In this document: in pieces, positions 1-9,200 of the stretch
Numbering within the stretch: the stretch's first letter is position 1
Layout of the letters: every line of letters begins with the position of its first letter
NCBI GenBank assembly: GCA_030272815.1
Contig: JAJSZT010000026.1
Span: 1-43,356, forward strand
Reading direction: 5' to 3'
Length of the DNA: 43,356 bases
DNA from: Deltaproteobacteria bacterium
Lineage (GTDB): Bacteria > Desulfobacterota > Desulfobacteria > Desulfobacterales > ETH-SRB1
Translations under genes and position numbers: made by a program
Notes under the pieces: model-generated
Databases searched by the model: none
The model's input: only the letters and a program-made list of their open reading frames with translations
Told to the model about the DNA's origin: nothing

Positions 1-72
1 TCCGGTAAGGAATACTTATGATATTCATTACAAATCTGGGACAAAATCGCCTAATGGGCAGTCATAGATAAT

Positions 73-246
73 GGCAAGTTATCGGAACTTCAAAACGTCT
101 GGTGAGATAGCCTTTAAGGAGGTTATTCGGGTTTCTGTTTAATAGCCAAATCGTTGAAATATACAGTTAGAAAAACTGTTTTTTTGCTAATTTTTGGTCA
201 ACAATCATGAAATCTGTGGGAATAGTCAGAAACTATATAATAACTG
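73..246 (+). repeat. Duplicated gene leader, copy 1
   Basis: About 170 bp that recur with high similarity at 1308-1474. Each copy ends 23-32 nt before a start codon (279 here, 1498 for copy 2). Shared blocks include GAACTTCAAAACGT, TTTAATAGCCAAAT, a small hairpin ACAGTT/AACTGT followed by a T-run (about 162-187), and GGTCAACAATCATGAAAT. The copy closes with AACTATATAATAACTG, whose TATAAT (236-241) could be a -10 box, although no good -35 is visible 17 bp upstream. The hairpin plus T-run looks like a weak terminator or attenuator ahead of that possible promoter. Confidence 0.8.
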
Positions 247-278
247 GTTAGATGGACTAGATTGAGGGAAGTTCACAG

Positions 279-814
279 ATGACATCGTGGAGTCCGTGGA
301 AATCGTGGTGGTTGGATGTACTGAAGTTCGGAATCACGTTCTTCCTCGGTGCCCTGATGACGATCACCGTTGTTGACACCCTTCAAGAAAGAAGAGCGGA
401 GAGGACATATGCGGCCAGGATTGCCTGGGAGCGTGATGTGGCGACGCTTGAAGAGTTCCGGGCAGCAAGCCTTCTGTATGTTCAAGCAGCTGAGGACGCA
501 CTCGCACAGGCCAGTCGCGGCCTTGGGCATCCTGACAACGAGATCGTTCGGCGATGGCGCAAGAACGGCCATGACAGAATGCTGCTTGCCATAGAGATAT
601 CGAAGACCGTTTCAGCCATCACTCTGGGGTGGCCGCTGCCCTCCATGAGTTCGAAGACACGATGAATCAACTCTACGGAGAGTTCCTCGAGTTGCGCGAC
701 AGTATACATGAACCGAGCGCATACATGTGGTCTCCTAACTTCGTTCGACTTAAGGAGCTGCGGAGGACGACGGCCCGTTCTCTCGAACGCGCGATATCGG
801 CTCGTGATGATTGA
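279..814 (+). pseudogene. Small membrane-anchored protein, frameshifted
   Basis: The first reading frame starts with ATG at 279 and encodes one membrane segment (about residues 12-32, KFGITFFLGALMTITVV) followed by a basic and helical region. It stops at 665. A second frame, open from about 615 to 814, continues naturally with AALHEFEDTMNQLYGEF and a helical, charged tail. The simplest reading is one ~175-residue protein broken by a single-base indel near 612-625, with both halves helical and alike in composition. I do not recognise the family. The gene is clearly more GC-rich than its AT-rich surroundings, which suggests transfer. It lies behind a copy of the same leader that precedes the NACHT gene. 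A sequencing error rather than a real mutation cannot be excluded. Confidence 0.55.
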
Positions 815-917
815 TGAAGCCACCTGGCCACTGGGATCGGTGTCAAGGATCGGTGTCAAAGCTTGAATTGTGAATTAATGCTTGACGATTAAGCCACTAT
901 CATTTAGGAAAATCAGT

Positions 918-1016
918 ATGGGCAGAGCATGGCGAATTGAATATGAAGGCGCATTATATCACTTAATGTCCCGGGGAAATGACGGACAGCATATTTATTG
1001 CATAGCATGGGTTTAA
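918..1016 (+). pseudogene. N-terminal fragment of REP-associated tyrosine transposase
   Basis: Thirty-two codons beginning MGRAWRIEYEGALYHLMSRG, the characteristic start of TnpA_REP/Y1 transposases, with a plausible ribosome site (TAGGAAAA) before the ATG at 918. The HxH catalytic region and Tyr that should follow are absent. The frame runs into the first REP-like hairpin and stops. It is the 5' part of the same gene whose 3' part is at 1128-1265. Confidence 0.75.
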
Positions 1017-1094
1017 TACCCCGTCGCTTGCGACGTATATAAAAAAGTATTACTGTTTTGCGATTAGATACTCCGCCTCTTGCGGCGGGGAGTC
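1011..1094 (+). repeat. Two REP-like hairpin repeats
   Basis: Two related units, TTTAATACCCCGTCGCTTGCGACG (1013-1036, written here only to show the CGTCG/CGACG stem) and GATTAGATACTCCGCCTCTTGCGG (1063-1086), followed by CGGGGAGT. Each has a short GC-rich stem around CTTG. Their position between the halves of the RAYT gene fits the known partnership of REP sequences with RAYT transposases, except that here they lie inside the gene. Confidence 0.6.
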
Positions 1095-1127
1095 TTCATT
1101 TACTTTGGAATAAAGGATTAATGACCA

Positions 1128-1265
1128 ATGAAAAAGTTAGGGCAGCTTTTTAATATGAGTTACTCTGCTATCAGTCATTGTGTGAAAACATTTAAAGAGA
1201 AGATGAATAAAGATAAAAAAGTGAAAAACCAATTTGAAAAACTTAATTCACAATTCAAGCTTTGA
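1128..1265 (+). pseudogene. C-terminal fragment of REP-associated tyrosine transposase
   Basis: Forty-five residues reading KKLGQLFNMSYSAISHCVKT and ending NSQFKL-stop. This is the helix-turn-helix tail typical of Y1/RAYT transposases of this lineage. The last codons lie within the right terminal inverted repeat. The ATG at 1128 is probably just an internal methionine of the original gene. Confidence 0.7.
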
Positions 1266-1300
1266 CACCAATTTTCAATTCAAGCTTTGACACCAATTTT
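1251..1300 (+). repeat. 25-nt tandem direct repeat at element end
   Basis: The 25-nt unit starting CAATTCAAGCTTTGACACC occurs exactly twice in tandem (1251-1275 and 1276-1300). It duplicates the right end of the RAYT mini-element, as if an end had been added or a second element inserted and collapsed. Confidence 0.85.
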
Positions 1301-1307
1301 ACATACT

Positions 1308-1474
1308 GGCAAGAAATCTGAACTTCAAAACGTTTGGCTATATAGCCTTCAAGGGGGTTATCCGGTTTAATAGCCAAATTGTAAAAACATACAGTTAGAA
1401 AAACTGTTTTATTGCTAATTTTTGGTCAACAATCATGAAATTTGTGGGATTAGTCAGAAACTATATAATAACTG
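1308..1474 (+). repeat. Duplicated gene leader, copy 2
   Basis: Second copy of the leader at 73-246, 23 nt upstream of the NACHT gene start. It keeps the ACAGTT/AACTGT hairpin with its T-run (about 1391-1411), the GGTCAACAATCATGAAAT block and the TATAAT (about 1464-1469). A few substitutions and small indels separate the copies, so the duplication is not recent. Confidence 0.8.
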
Positions 1475-1497
1475 ACACAAGATGAAGGTAATCCGAG

Positions 1498-4400
1498 ATG
1501 ACAATATTTTCTGCTTACATTTCAATTTTGGCATTTTTCGCATGTCTATCATTCATTGGTCTTTCTATTTATGTCTGGTTTCGCCGTCGTAGTTACACAC
1601 GAGAGCGATTCGCTTTCCTTATTTTTACTAGCTGCGTGACTTTGACTATCGCAGCGGCCGGAACGATTGCCGGCAATGCTCCACCATGGCAACAGATAAT
1701 CGCCGTCATTCATTATTTGCGCGAAGGCGAAATTCTCAATACCTCTCTAAGCCCCATATTGTCTGCGTTCATAGTAATATCTTTGTTTGGAATATATGCA
1801 CTTGCATATTTGATGTTTCGGGGTTGGGATGGACAAACTTCGAAGGAAACGTTTTTGTCGATTCGAGCTGGGAGAGACAGAGCACTAACGCAAGAAGCAC
1901 TTATTGAGTTGCGCCGCATCTTGGCAAGGGAACCGTCGATTGCTGCTTTCAAACCACCTACAGAAAGCCCTCTATTGCCTGACCTCGCACAACCAGTCGA
2001 TTCGGTTCCATGGCGAAAACTATCACAAAGCCTTCTGAAAATGAAACGAAACACATTAACGTTCAGTGGTTGGCGTACGGAACACGACTTTTGGCTCGCG
2101 TACCATAAGGACTTTAATTGCAGCGTCGCTATCAAGTGCTCCGTTGATATGCCAGCCGAATCCGCTTTAGAAGGATTCGTCAGATATGTATCCAAGATGC
2201 AGAATCCTCCAGAAGAACTAATTCTATGCGTTCAGGCAGAAACAAATATCCCGTCGGTGCATGTTGATGGGCGGTCGATTGAGGTTATTTCGCAGAGCGA
2301 TTTACTGGATGGTCTGATCGACTTTGCCGAGTACAGGGAGAAAATAAGGGAACGGGTTTTAACGACACCCCTTCCAGATTCCCCCCTTACTTTAAACAAG
2401 ACCTATGTGAAACCACGATTCTGCCATGATGGGTCAACAACGGCTGAAGACGATATAGAACGAGCTATCAACGATTGGCTTAAAGATACCAGCTACAAAC
2501 AGCTCGCAATCCTCGGTGAATACGGTCAGGGAAAAAGCACTACTGCGCTCATGCTTACTCATAGCCTATTGGAGAAAGGGGTTGAGAAACTTAATCGAAT
2601 CCCGATTTTCATAGAACTACGTGGTAAGAGTCCGGGAACAATGACCACTGGTGAGCTTCTCGCCACGTGGGGGCATGCATATGGCATAGAAAGTAGGCGG
2701 CTTCAAGCTCTTCATGAAGCTGGTCGTTTGCTTCTTATCTTTGACGGTTTTGATGAGATGGCACTCGTAGGCAATCCGCATGACCGACTTCGACACTTTC
2801 AAACTCTATGGAGTTTCAATCATCCGACAGCGAAAATGATTTTGACGGGTCGACCGAATCTTTTCCTTGATGACAATGAACTGAAAGCCGCTCTTGGTAT
2901 AAAAATGGGTGGTAGCGGAAAACTCACCTGCGAAGCTTGGTATCTTCAGAAATTTAATCTCGATGAAATCACTATGGCACTTCGGAGTATACCTGAAGAT
3001 GTGCGTAACGGCATCGTGAAAGCCGTTACTGTCAACACTCGCCTTCTGGATATCGCAAGTCGGCCGTCTCTACTCCATGTTTTGTCAGTGCTTTGGGGTG
3101 ACGGCGATCTTTCATATCGAGCAGCCCAACTGACCCCCGCAGAAGTTATGCACCGCTTCTTAAACGCCTCGCTGCAACGGCAGACAGAAAAAGCGCGGGA
3201 ATTTCAGCGGCGTGAAATCAAAACCGAAAAGTGTGGCACACATGAAATCGAACCTAAAAATTACATGGTTCTTAACTCTGCTGAACGACGGTATTTCATG
3301 CTTGGTATTGGCGTTCATATGATGCTAACAGGAGAGACTAATCAGATTCATCTTGCCGATTTGAATGAAGTTACTGAGAAATTAGCAAAGGCCTGTCCTG
3401 ATTCGATTTCACTCTCATCAAATGCGATAGATAGTAGTCCGAATGTGCCCATCAAACGGCGTATTGAGCAATCAACCGATTTTCTTGGTCGATTACAGGA
3501 TGACGTTAGGGCTTGCGGCCTATTAGTCAAGGACGTGATGGATGGTACTTTTCGATTCGGCCACAAGTCGTTCCTTGAGTATTTAGCCGCTGATTATTCC
3601 GAGCGAAAACACGCAGGTACAGAAGACGAGGATATATATGCGATTGACTTGGTAATGGATGTTGCCTTCGGAGATGTCTTACGAAATAATGTTGTAAGGA
3701 GTTATTTCGGTGAACTGCTTATTTGGCGTAGGGCTGGTGATCCAGTCTCCCAACTTGCTCCCACAGCCGTTACATCATTCCTACTGGATCAGATTTTGCG
3801 ACCAAGCTGGTTTACCAAAAAGGTATGGTATATCTCCGTAGCGGCTTTACGTCACCATAATGAACTTGAGAACTCTGTTGGACTGCGAGGCACCCTGTAT
3901 AGGCATTTCGTTCATCCACTATCAACATCTGCCTTGCTGCCATTTGTTGCATCCAAGTATGACATATCAAGTTTACTTAAATTTCAACTTTGTTCGCTCA
4001 TGTCAATAATTTTCATTCCAGTCCTATCTTTATCGGTTTTTTCATTGAAAGGTCTATCATCCGAGTTTATACTATTAAACAGTAATATGTTTATGTTTAT
4101 GCTTATGCTTATGAGTACGATTATGTTTATGAGTATGTTTAGGCTCAAAAAAATTTTACCCTTATCAAGGCGGCGGATGAATACCGGTAAAACGTGGGTT
4201 GACGTTTGCAGAGACCAGGGGTGCTTAATTGAGCACCTGTATGCTGCCCTGCATGACCGTGAAAATGCTTTAGCTGATTACAGAGTCGATCCGGCCGGGA
4301 TATATACAGCTCGACGAGTGGAGCCAGAAATTTATGAAATGGAATCTGAGGAAACACTGCGGAATAAAGCCATAGAGTCAAATATAGCGTGGAATCGTGG

Positions 4401-4632
4401 GGTGGCCGCCTGGGTTCTTGGCCGTCGCCACTCGGAATTTGGAGGTTTTGTATTCTCAAAAGACGTTGATGGATTTATGCCCCCTCGGGATCCACGCGAT
4501 GCTGTTAAATTAAAGCTGATTCAAAAAGCGGGGATGAAAGCTGGTGTGAAGCCCGAGGAGTTGACCCACGCAATTGAATCCTTAAATAGCTTCCTTGGTT
4601 GGGATGTACGGAATGGCAATTACCGCAAGTAG
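1498..4632 (+). CDS. Membrane NACHT-domain NTPase (bacterial NLR-like, putative defence protein)
   Basis: A 1044-residue protein. Three hydrophobic segments lie near the N-terminus (about residues 3-27, 38-60, 82-108). A soluble region (about 170-290) of unclear type follows, possibly a decayed restriction-like fold. The NACHT core comes next: Walker A GEYGQGKST at 340-348, Walker B LLLIFDGFDE ending at D416/D419-E420, a sensor-like LTGRP motif, and the usual helical domains with FGHKSFLEYLAA. A second hydrophobic block (about 831-882) ends in a Met/Phe/Leu-rich run coded by near-repeats of ATGTTT/ATGCTT (4087-4143). No LRR or TPR sensor region is evident. NACHT ATPases of this architecture are known as bacterial NLR-like anti-phage proteins, but a defence role here is inferred from fold and island context. 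No partner gene lies beside it. Confidence 0.85.
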   Translation: MTIFSAYISILAFFACLSFIGLSIYVWFRRRSYTRERFAFLIFTSCVTLTIAAAGTIAGNAPPWQQIIAVIHYLREGEILNTSLSPILSAFIVISLFGIYALAYLMFRGWDGQTSKETFLSIRAGRDRALTQEALIELRRILAREPSIAAFKPPTESPLLPDLAQPVDSVPWRKLSQSLLKMKRNTLTFSGWRTEHDFWLAYHKDFNCSVAIKCSVDMPAESALEGFVRYVSKMQNPPEELILCVQAETNIPSVHVDGRSIEVISQSDLLDGLIDFAEYREKIRERVLTTPLPDSPLTLNKTYVKPRFCHDGSTTAEDDIERAINDWLKDTSYKQLAILGEYGQGKSTTALMLTHSLLEKGVEKLNRIPIFIELRGKSPGTMTTGELLATWGHAYGIESRRLQALHEAGRLLLIFDGFDEMALVGNPHDRLRHFQTLWSFNHPTAKMILTGRPNLFLDDNELKAALGIKMGGSGKLTCEAWYLQKFNLDEITMALRSIPEDVRNGIVKAVTVNTRLLDIASRPSLLHVLSVLWGDGDLSYRAAQLTPAEVMHRFLNASLQRQTEKAREFQRREIKTEKCGTHEIEPKNYMVLNSAERRYFMLGIGVHMMLTGETNQIHLADLNEVTEKLAKACPDSISLSSNAIDSSPNVPIKRRIEQSTDFLGRLQDDVRACGLLVKDVMDGTFRFGHKSFLEYLAADYSERKHAGTEDEDIYAIDLVMDVAFGDVLRNNVVRSYFGELLIWRRAGDPVSQLAPTAVTSFLLDQILRPSWFTKKVWYISVAALRHHNELENSVGLRGTLYRHFVHPLSTSALLPFVASKYDISSLLKFQLCSLMSIIFIPVLSLSVFSLKGLSSEFILLNSNMFMFMLMLMSTIMFMSMFRLKKILPLSRRRMNTGKTWVDVCRDQGCLIEHLYAALHDRENALADYRVDPAGIYTARRVEPEIYEMESEETLRNKAIESNIAWNRGVAAWVLGRRHSEFGGFVFSKDVDGFMPPRDPRDAVKLKLIQKAGMKAGVKPEELTHAIESLNSFLGWDVRNGNYRK

Positions 4633-4950
4633 TGAGTAGCTCCAGTACTTATGATAAAAAGGGGGGGCAGATTTATTTACCCCTCACCATCTACAAAAAA
4701 AAATCGGCAAAAACCGCCGTACAAGGCGATTTCACCTGATCGCAGGAGCCGTGCCGCTTAAAAAGTTTTTGTGTTTGTAAATCACATTCTGGCATTTAGG
4801 CAGTTTTGTGGAATCCTCTGCGCCAAGTGAACCGCAACGTTAAAGATATTTGCTATATACCTCGAACCCATGTAATTCATAAAAAGGTTATAATATCGGT
4901 TAGATATCTTTATTTTCTACAATAAACGACAACTTTAAGGAGAAAAAACA
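4633..4950. other. Gap between NACHT gene and guaA
   Basis: 318 bp without a supportable gene. It holds G- and A-runs just after the NACHT stop and a GC-richer patch at about 4735-4760. AT-rich sequence before 4951 presumably contains the promoter of the GMP synthase gene, but no convincing -35/-10 pair stands out. Confidence 0.5.
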
Positions 4951-5916
4951 GTGTCTATAAGTGAAATAACGGCAAATGAACTGGATGTTGAAAAGTTTAT
5001 TAAAGATAGGGCGGCAGGGATATCTGAAGCCGTGGGGAATGATACAGCTATTAATGCCCTGTCAGGCGGCGTTGATTCTTCAACTGTTACACTGCTTGGA
5101 CATATGGCTCTGAATAAAAAACTGAAAACTTATTTTATAGATAATGGTTTGATGAGAAAGGATGAGCCGCAAGAAGTAGTTTCTATCTTCAGCAAAATGG
5201 GCGTTAATGTAGAAATAATTGATGCAAGGCAGGAATTTTTCGCAGCATTGAAAGACATAGATGATCCTGAGAAAAAAAGAGAAGCCATTACCCAGACCTT
5301 TTATAAAAAAGTTTTTGGGAGACTTGTTAAAGAAAGCGGAGCAAAGCATCTTCTTCAGGGGACTATATTAACCGATGTTGATGAAACGGTTGCAGGTATC
5401 AAGAGGCAGCATAATGTCTTTGAACAATTGGGCATTGATCCTCAGGAAACATTCGGATACAAAATAATTGAGCCGTTATTACAACTTCGTAAAGATGGTG
5501 TAAGAAAAGTTGCTGAAGGCCTCGGACTTCCTGAAGTAATTTTTAACAGACCACCTTTTCCAGGGCCTGCGCTTGCTGCAAGAGTTATTGGCGCTGTTAC
5601 GCCTGAAGATGTTGAGCTTGTCAGGCAAGCGACCGTTATTATGGAAGAGGTCTTTGGGGATATGGATTCATTTCAGAATATGGCTATTTTGCATAAGGAT
5701 CGAGTGACTGGTATGCGAAACGGCATGAGAGAATTCGGCAGACAGATTGAAATAAGATGCTGGGAAAGTACTGATGCGCGTACCGCTACCCCAATGAGAG
5801 TTGATTACAAAACCCTGTTTTATCTTGCTGGCCGCATTACAAAAGAAGTCCGGGGTGTTGTCAGCGTAACTTATCATATTGCTAAGAAGCCGCCGTCAAC
5901 TATGGAGGTTGTGTAG
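4951..5916 (+). CDS. guaA: GMP synthase, ATP pyrophosphatase subunit
   Basis: Converts XMP to GMP using ATP and ammonia or glutamine-derived nitrogen, the last step of GMP synthesis. The 321-residue protein has the PP-loop LSGGVDSS near residue 38, then the FIDNGLMRKDE, QGTILTDV, RPPFPGPALAARV and C-terminal AKKPPSTMEV blocks of the GMP synthetase C-terminal half. The N-terminal class I glutamine amidotransferase domain of the ~525-residue two-domain enzyme is absent, so this is the separate ATPPase subunit. No glutaminase partner gene is in the window. GTG at 4951 is chosen because AAGGAG lies 8 nt upstream and no better ATG exists. A second biosynthetic gene, carB, faces it from downstream. 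Confidence 0.88.
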   Translation: MSISEITANELDVEKFIKDRAAGISEAVGNDTAINALSGGVDSSTVTLLGHMALNKKLKTYFIDNGLMRKDEPQEVVSIFSKMGVNVEIIDARQEFFAALKDIDDPEKKREAITQTFYKKVFGRLVKESGAKHLLQGTILTDVDETVAGIKRQHNVFEQLGIDPQETFGYKIIEPLLQLRKDGVRKVAEGLGLPEVIFNRPPFPGPALAARVIGAVTPEDVELVRQATVIMEEVFGDMDSFQNMAILHKDRVTGMRNGMREFGRQIEIRCWESTDARTATPMRVDYKTLFYLAGRITKEVRGVVSVTYHIAKKPPSTMEVV

Positions 5917-6006
5917 ATAATGAAATCACTTCGCTCCGCCAGTTTATAAATTGTCAGAATACCTTATTCAAAGTTCGATGTTGGATGTTGGATGTTCATA
6001 GCCTTT

Positions 6007-6226
6007 TATTATCAGAAATTTGGAAACTCATTTTTTATCTACGTCCAGACATTCCATATTCTGGAGCAAGGCAACCGTCCTGCCCGCCAAATGCCGGACA
6101 ACAGAGTGCATGCACCGCATAGTATACATGGCGATGGCAGGCGGGGTTGCCGTTTTTTCCGCCGACACGGTCGGCTCGCTCCATAGTCACTGTAACTAAA
6201 GGCCAGTTTCCAAATTTCTGATTATA
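6007..6226. repeat. Inverted-repeat element between guaA and carB
   Basis: Arms ATCAGAAATTTGGAAACT at 6011-6028 and its exact complement at 6205-6222; pairing extends to about 24 bp with one mismatch. The ~175-bp middle holds shorter GC-rich palindromic blocks. The right arm overlaps the carB stop codon, so insertion may have reset the last residues of carB. Just upstream, 5974-6000 has heptad repeats of the TTGGATG type. Confidence 0.65.
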
Positions 6227-9200
6227 AAATATCTGCGTGATATTTTTGCAGGGACTTGACTTTAGACTGTCCTTTCCTTCGAGCAGCAATTCCCCTTGCA
6301 GCAGCAAGAGCGGCGGCTATTGTGGTAATATTCAGGATTTTATAATTAATAGCTGCTTTACGAATATAGGAACTGTCTGTCTTGCTCTGTTTCCCGCTCG
6401 GCGTGTTTATTACCAGGTGAATTTCTCCGTTTTTAATTGCATCAACAAGGTTGGGTCTGCCATATCCCAGTTTCGGGACAGGTTTTGAATCTATCCCATG
6501 TTCTGTAAAGAATTGATGCGTCCCTTTTGTTGCCAGTATGTTAAATCCAAGCTCCTTGAAGACTCTTGCGGCTTCCAGCGAACCTGGCTTGTCCTTCTCC
6601 GCAATGGTAAACAGAACCGTTCCTTCAATTGGCAGCGATGACTGTGTTGCTTCCTGTGATTTGAAGAATGCCAGGCCAAAGGAATCCGCCAGCCCCAGAA
6701 CTTCTCCTGTTGACCGCATCTCAGGACCGAGAAGAGGGTCCACCTCGGGAAACATGTTGAACGGGAAGACCGCTTCTTTTACTCCGAAATGTTTGATCTG
6801 TTTTTGCTTAAGACCAAGATCTGAGATTGTTTTACCCAGCAAGATCTGTGTGGCAAGCCGCGCCATGGATATATTACAGACTTTTGAAACTATCGGCACT
6901 GTACGCGATGCTCTTGGGTTTGCCTCAAGAATGTAAACTGTGTCATTTGCGATAGCGTACTGGATATTCATAAGCCCGATAACATTTAACTCTATAGCGA
7001 TTTTGCGTGTGTATTCACAGATAGTTTCAATGTGTTTGGGAAGAATACTGACGGGCGGGATTACGCATGCAGAGTCACCTGAATGCACACCTGCAAGCTC
7101 AATATGTTCCATAACAGCAGGAACAAATGCGTCAGTTCCGTCTGAAATTGCATCTGCTTCAGCTTCAATGGCATTTTCAAGGAACCTGTCAATTAAAACA
7201 GGCCGTTCCGGTGAAATATCTACGGCTGCCGCCATATAATGTTTAAGCATTTCTTCGTCATGTATAACTTCCATCCCACGTCCGCCCAGAACATAAGAAG
7301 GGCGAACTATAAGAGGATAACCGATATCTTTTGCAATATCCAAAGCTTTTTCAAATGAATGAGCCATGCCGGATTTGGGCTTGGGAATCCCCAGCTTTTT
7401 CATCATTTTGTAGAAGCGGTCACGGTCTTCTGCGAGATCTATGGCTTCAGGAGATGTGCCGAGTATCTTTACACCAGCTTCAGCCAGATCGTTTGCAATG
7501 TTCAGCGGTGTTTGCCCTCCATACTGGACAATTACTCCTTCAGGCTTTTCCTTTTCGTAAATACTTAATACGTCTTCTACTGTAAGAGGTTCAAAATATA
7601 GTTTATCCGAAGTGTCGTAGTCTGTGGAGACTGTTTCAGGGTTGCAGTTGACCATTATGGATTCATATCCTGCATCGCGGATGGCAAAAGCCGTATGCAC
7701 GCAGCAATAGTCAAATTCAATCCCCTGGCCAATCCGGTTTGGACCACCGCCGAGAACCATAATCTTTTTACGGTCGCTTACTTTTACTTTATCGGATGCA
7801 TTATAGGTAGAGTAATAATAAGCTGCATCCTCGACACCACTTACCGGAACAGGTTCCCATGCCTCGACTATATTCAATGAAATGCGTTTTCCACGGATGT
7901 CCTTTTCGGGAATGTCAAGAAGCCCGGCAAGATACTTATCTGCAAATCCATCTTTTTTAGCCTGCGAAAGCAGATCATCCGGAAGCATTCGGCCTTTGTG
8001 TTCTAAAATTTTATCTTCAAGTTCTACCAACTCTTTCATCTGTTCGATAAACCATGATTTTATATGAGTTTTTTCATAAAGAGCCTGGATATCCGCGCCT
8101 TTGCGCAGCGCCTCGTACAGGATGAAGTGTCGTTCACTGGTAGAAATGTTCAGCATATGCATTAATTCGTCCAATGATTTATTGTTGAAGTCTTTGGCAA
8201 ATCCAAGCCCATATCGGTTAATTTCCAGCGAACGTATAGCTTTCTGAAAAGCCTCCTTATAATTTTTTCCTATGCTCATTACTTCACCAACTGCGCGCAT
8301 CTGGGTGCCGAGCTTATCTTCCACGCCTGGAAATTTTTCAAAGGCCCACCTGGCAAATTTAACTACAACATAATCACCGGATGGAGTATATTTGTCCAGG
8401 GTTCCATCCCGCCAGTAGGGAATTTCATCAAGAGTAAGGCCTCCGGCCAGAAGCGCTGAAATAAAAGCAATGGGAAAGCCGGTTGCCTTTGAGGCCAGTG
8501 CTGACGAGCGAGAAGTCCTGGGATTGATTTCTATAACCACAACTCTTCCAGTTTTGGGATCATGTGCAAATTGAATATTGGTACCTCCGATGACTTCTAT
8601 TGCCTCGACAATATCATAGGAGTATTTCTGAAGACGTTTCTGAAGTTCAGGAGAGATCGTCATCATTGGCGCTGTGCAGAATGAATCTCCTGTATGAATG
8701 CCCATTGCGTCGACATTTTCTATGAAACATACCGTGATCATCTGATTCTTGGAATCACGGACAACTTCCAGTTCAAGTTCTTCCCAGCCCAGCACAGATT
8801 CTTCGACCAAAATCTGATTTGCCATACTTGCAGCTATTCCGCGAGCAGCTATTGTACGAAGTTCTTCAACATTGTAAACAAGACCGCCTCCTGTTCCTCC
8901 CATGGTGTATGCCGGACGTATTACAACAGGGTAGCCAACTTTTTCCGCAACTTTTTCCGCATCCTCGACGTTGTTAACAGCCTGATTGCTTGGCATTTCA
9001 ATCCCGAGTCGATTCATAGTTTCCTTAAATGCTGTACGGTCTTCCCCGCGCTCAATGGCGTCAATGTTAACTCCGATGACTTTAACGCCGTATTTTTCAA
9101 GAACGCCTGATTTTGCCAGCTCGGATGAAAGATTAAGTCCTGTCTGGCCACCCAGGTTAGGCAGCAAAGCATCGGGACGTTCAGTTTCAATAATCTCTGT

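Larger units (their letters stand above)
852..1269 (+). mobile_element. RAYT-derived mini-element with 27-bp inverted ends
   Basis: A 418-bp unit bounded by perfect 27-bp inverted repeats at 852-878 and 1243-1269 (ends GGTGTCAAAGCTTGAATT and its complement). Inside are the first 32 codons of a REP-associated Y1 transposase, two REP-like hairpins, and the last 45 codons of such a transposase. The central, catalytic part is missing. The right inverted repeat also encodes the transposase C-terminus NSQFKL-stop, so the end sequence is conserved both as DNA and as protein. Just outside each end there is a tandem duplication: GGATCGGTGTCAA twice at 834-859, and a 25-nt unit twice at 1251-1300. It could move only if a full transposase acts in trans. 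Confidence 0.75.

Noticed and set aside
482-859. 125-codon minus-strand ORF over the frameshifted gene
   Set aside because: It is antisense to the two plus-strand frames that together make a coherent membrane-anchored protein, and its composition is not protein-like.
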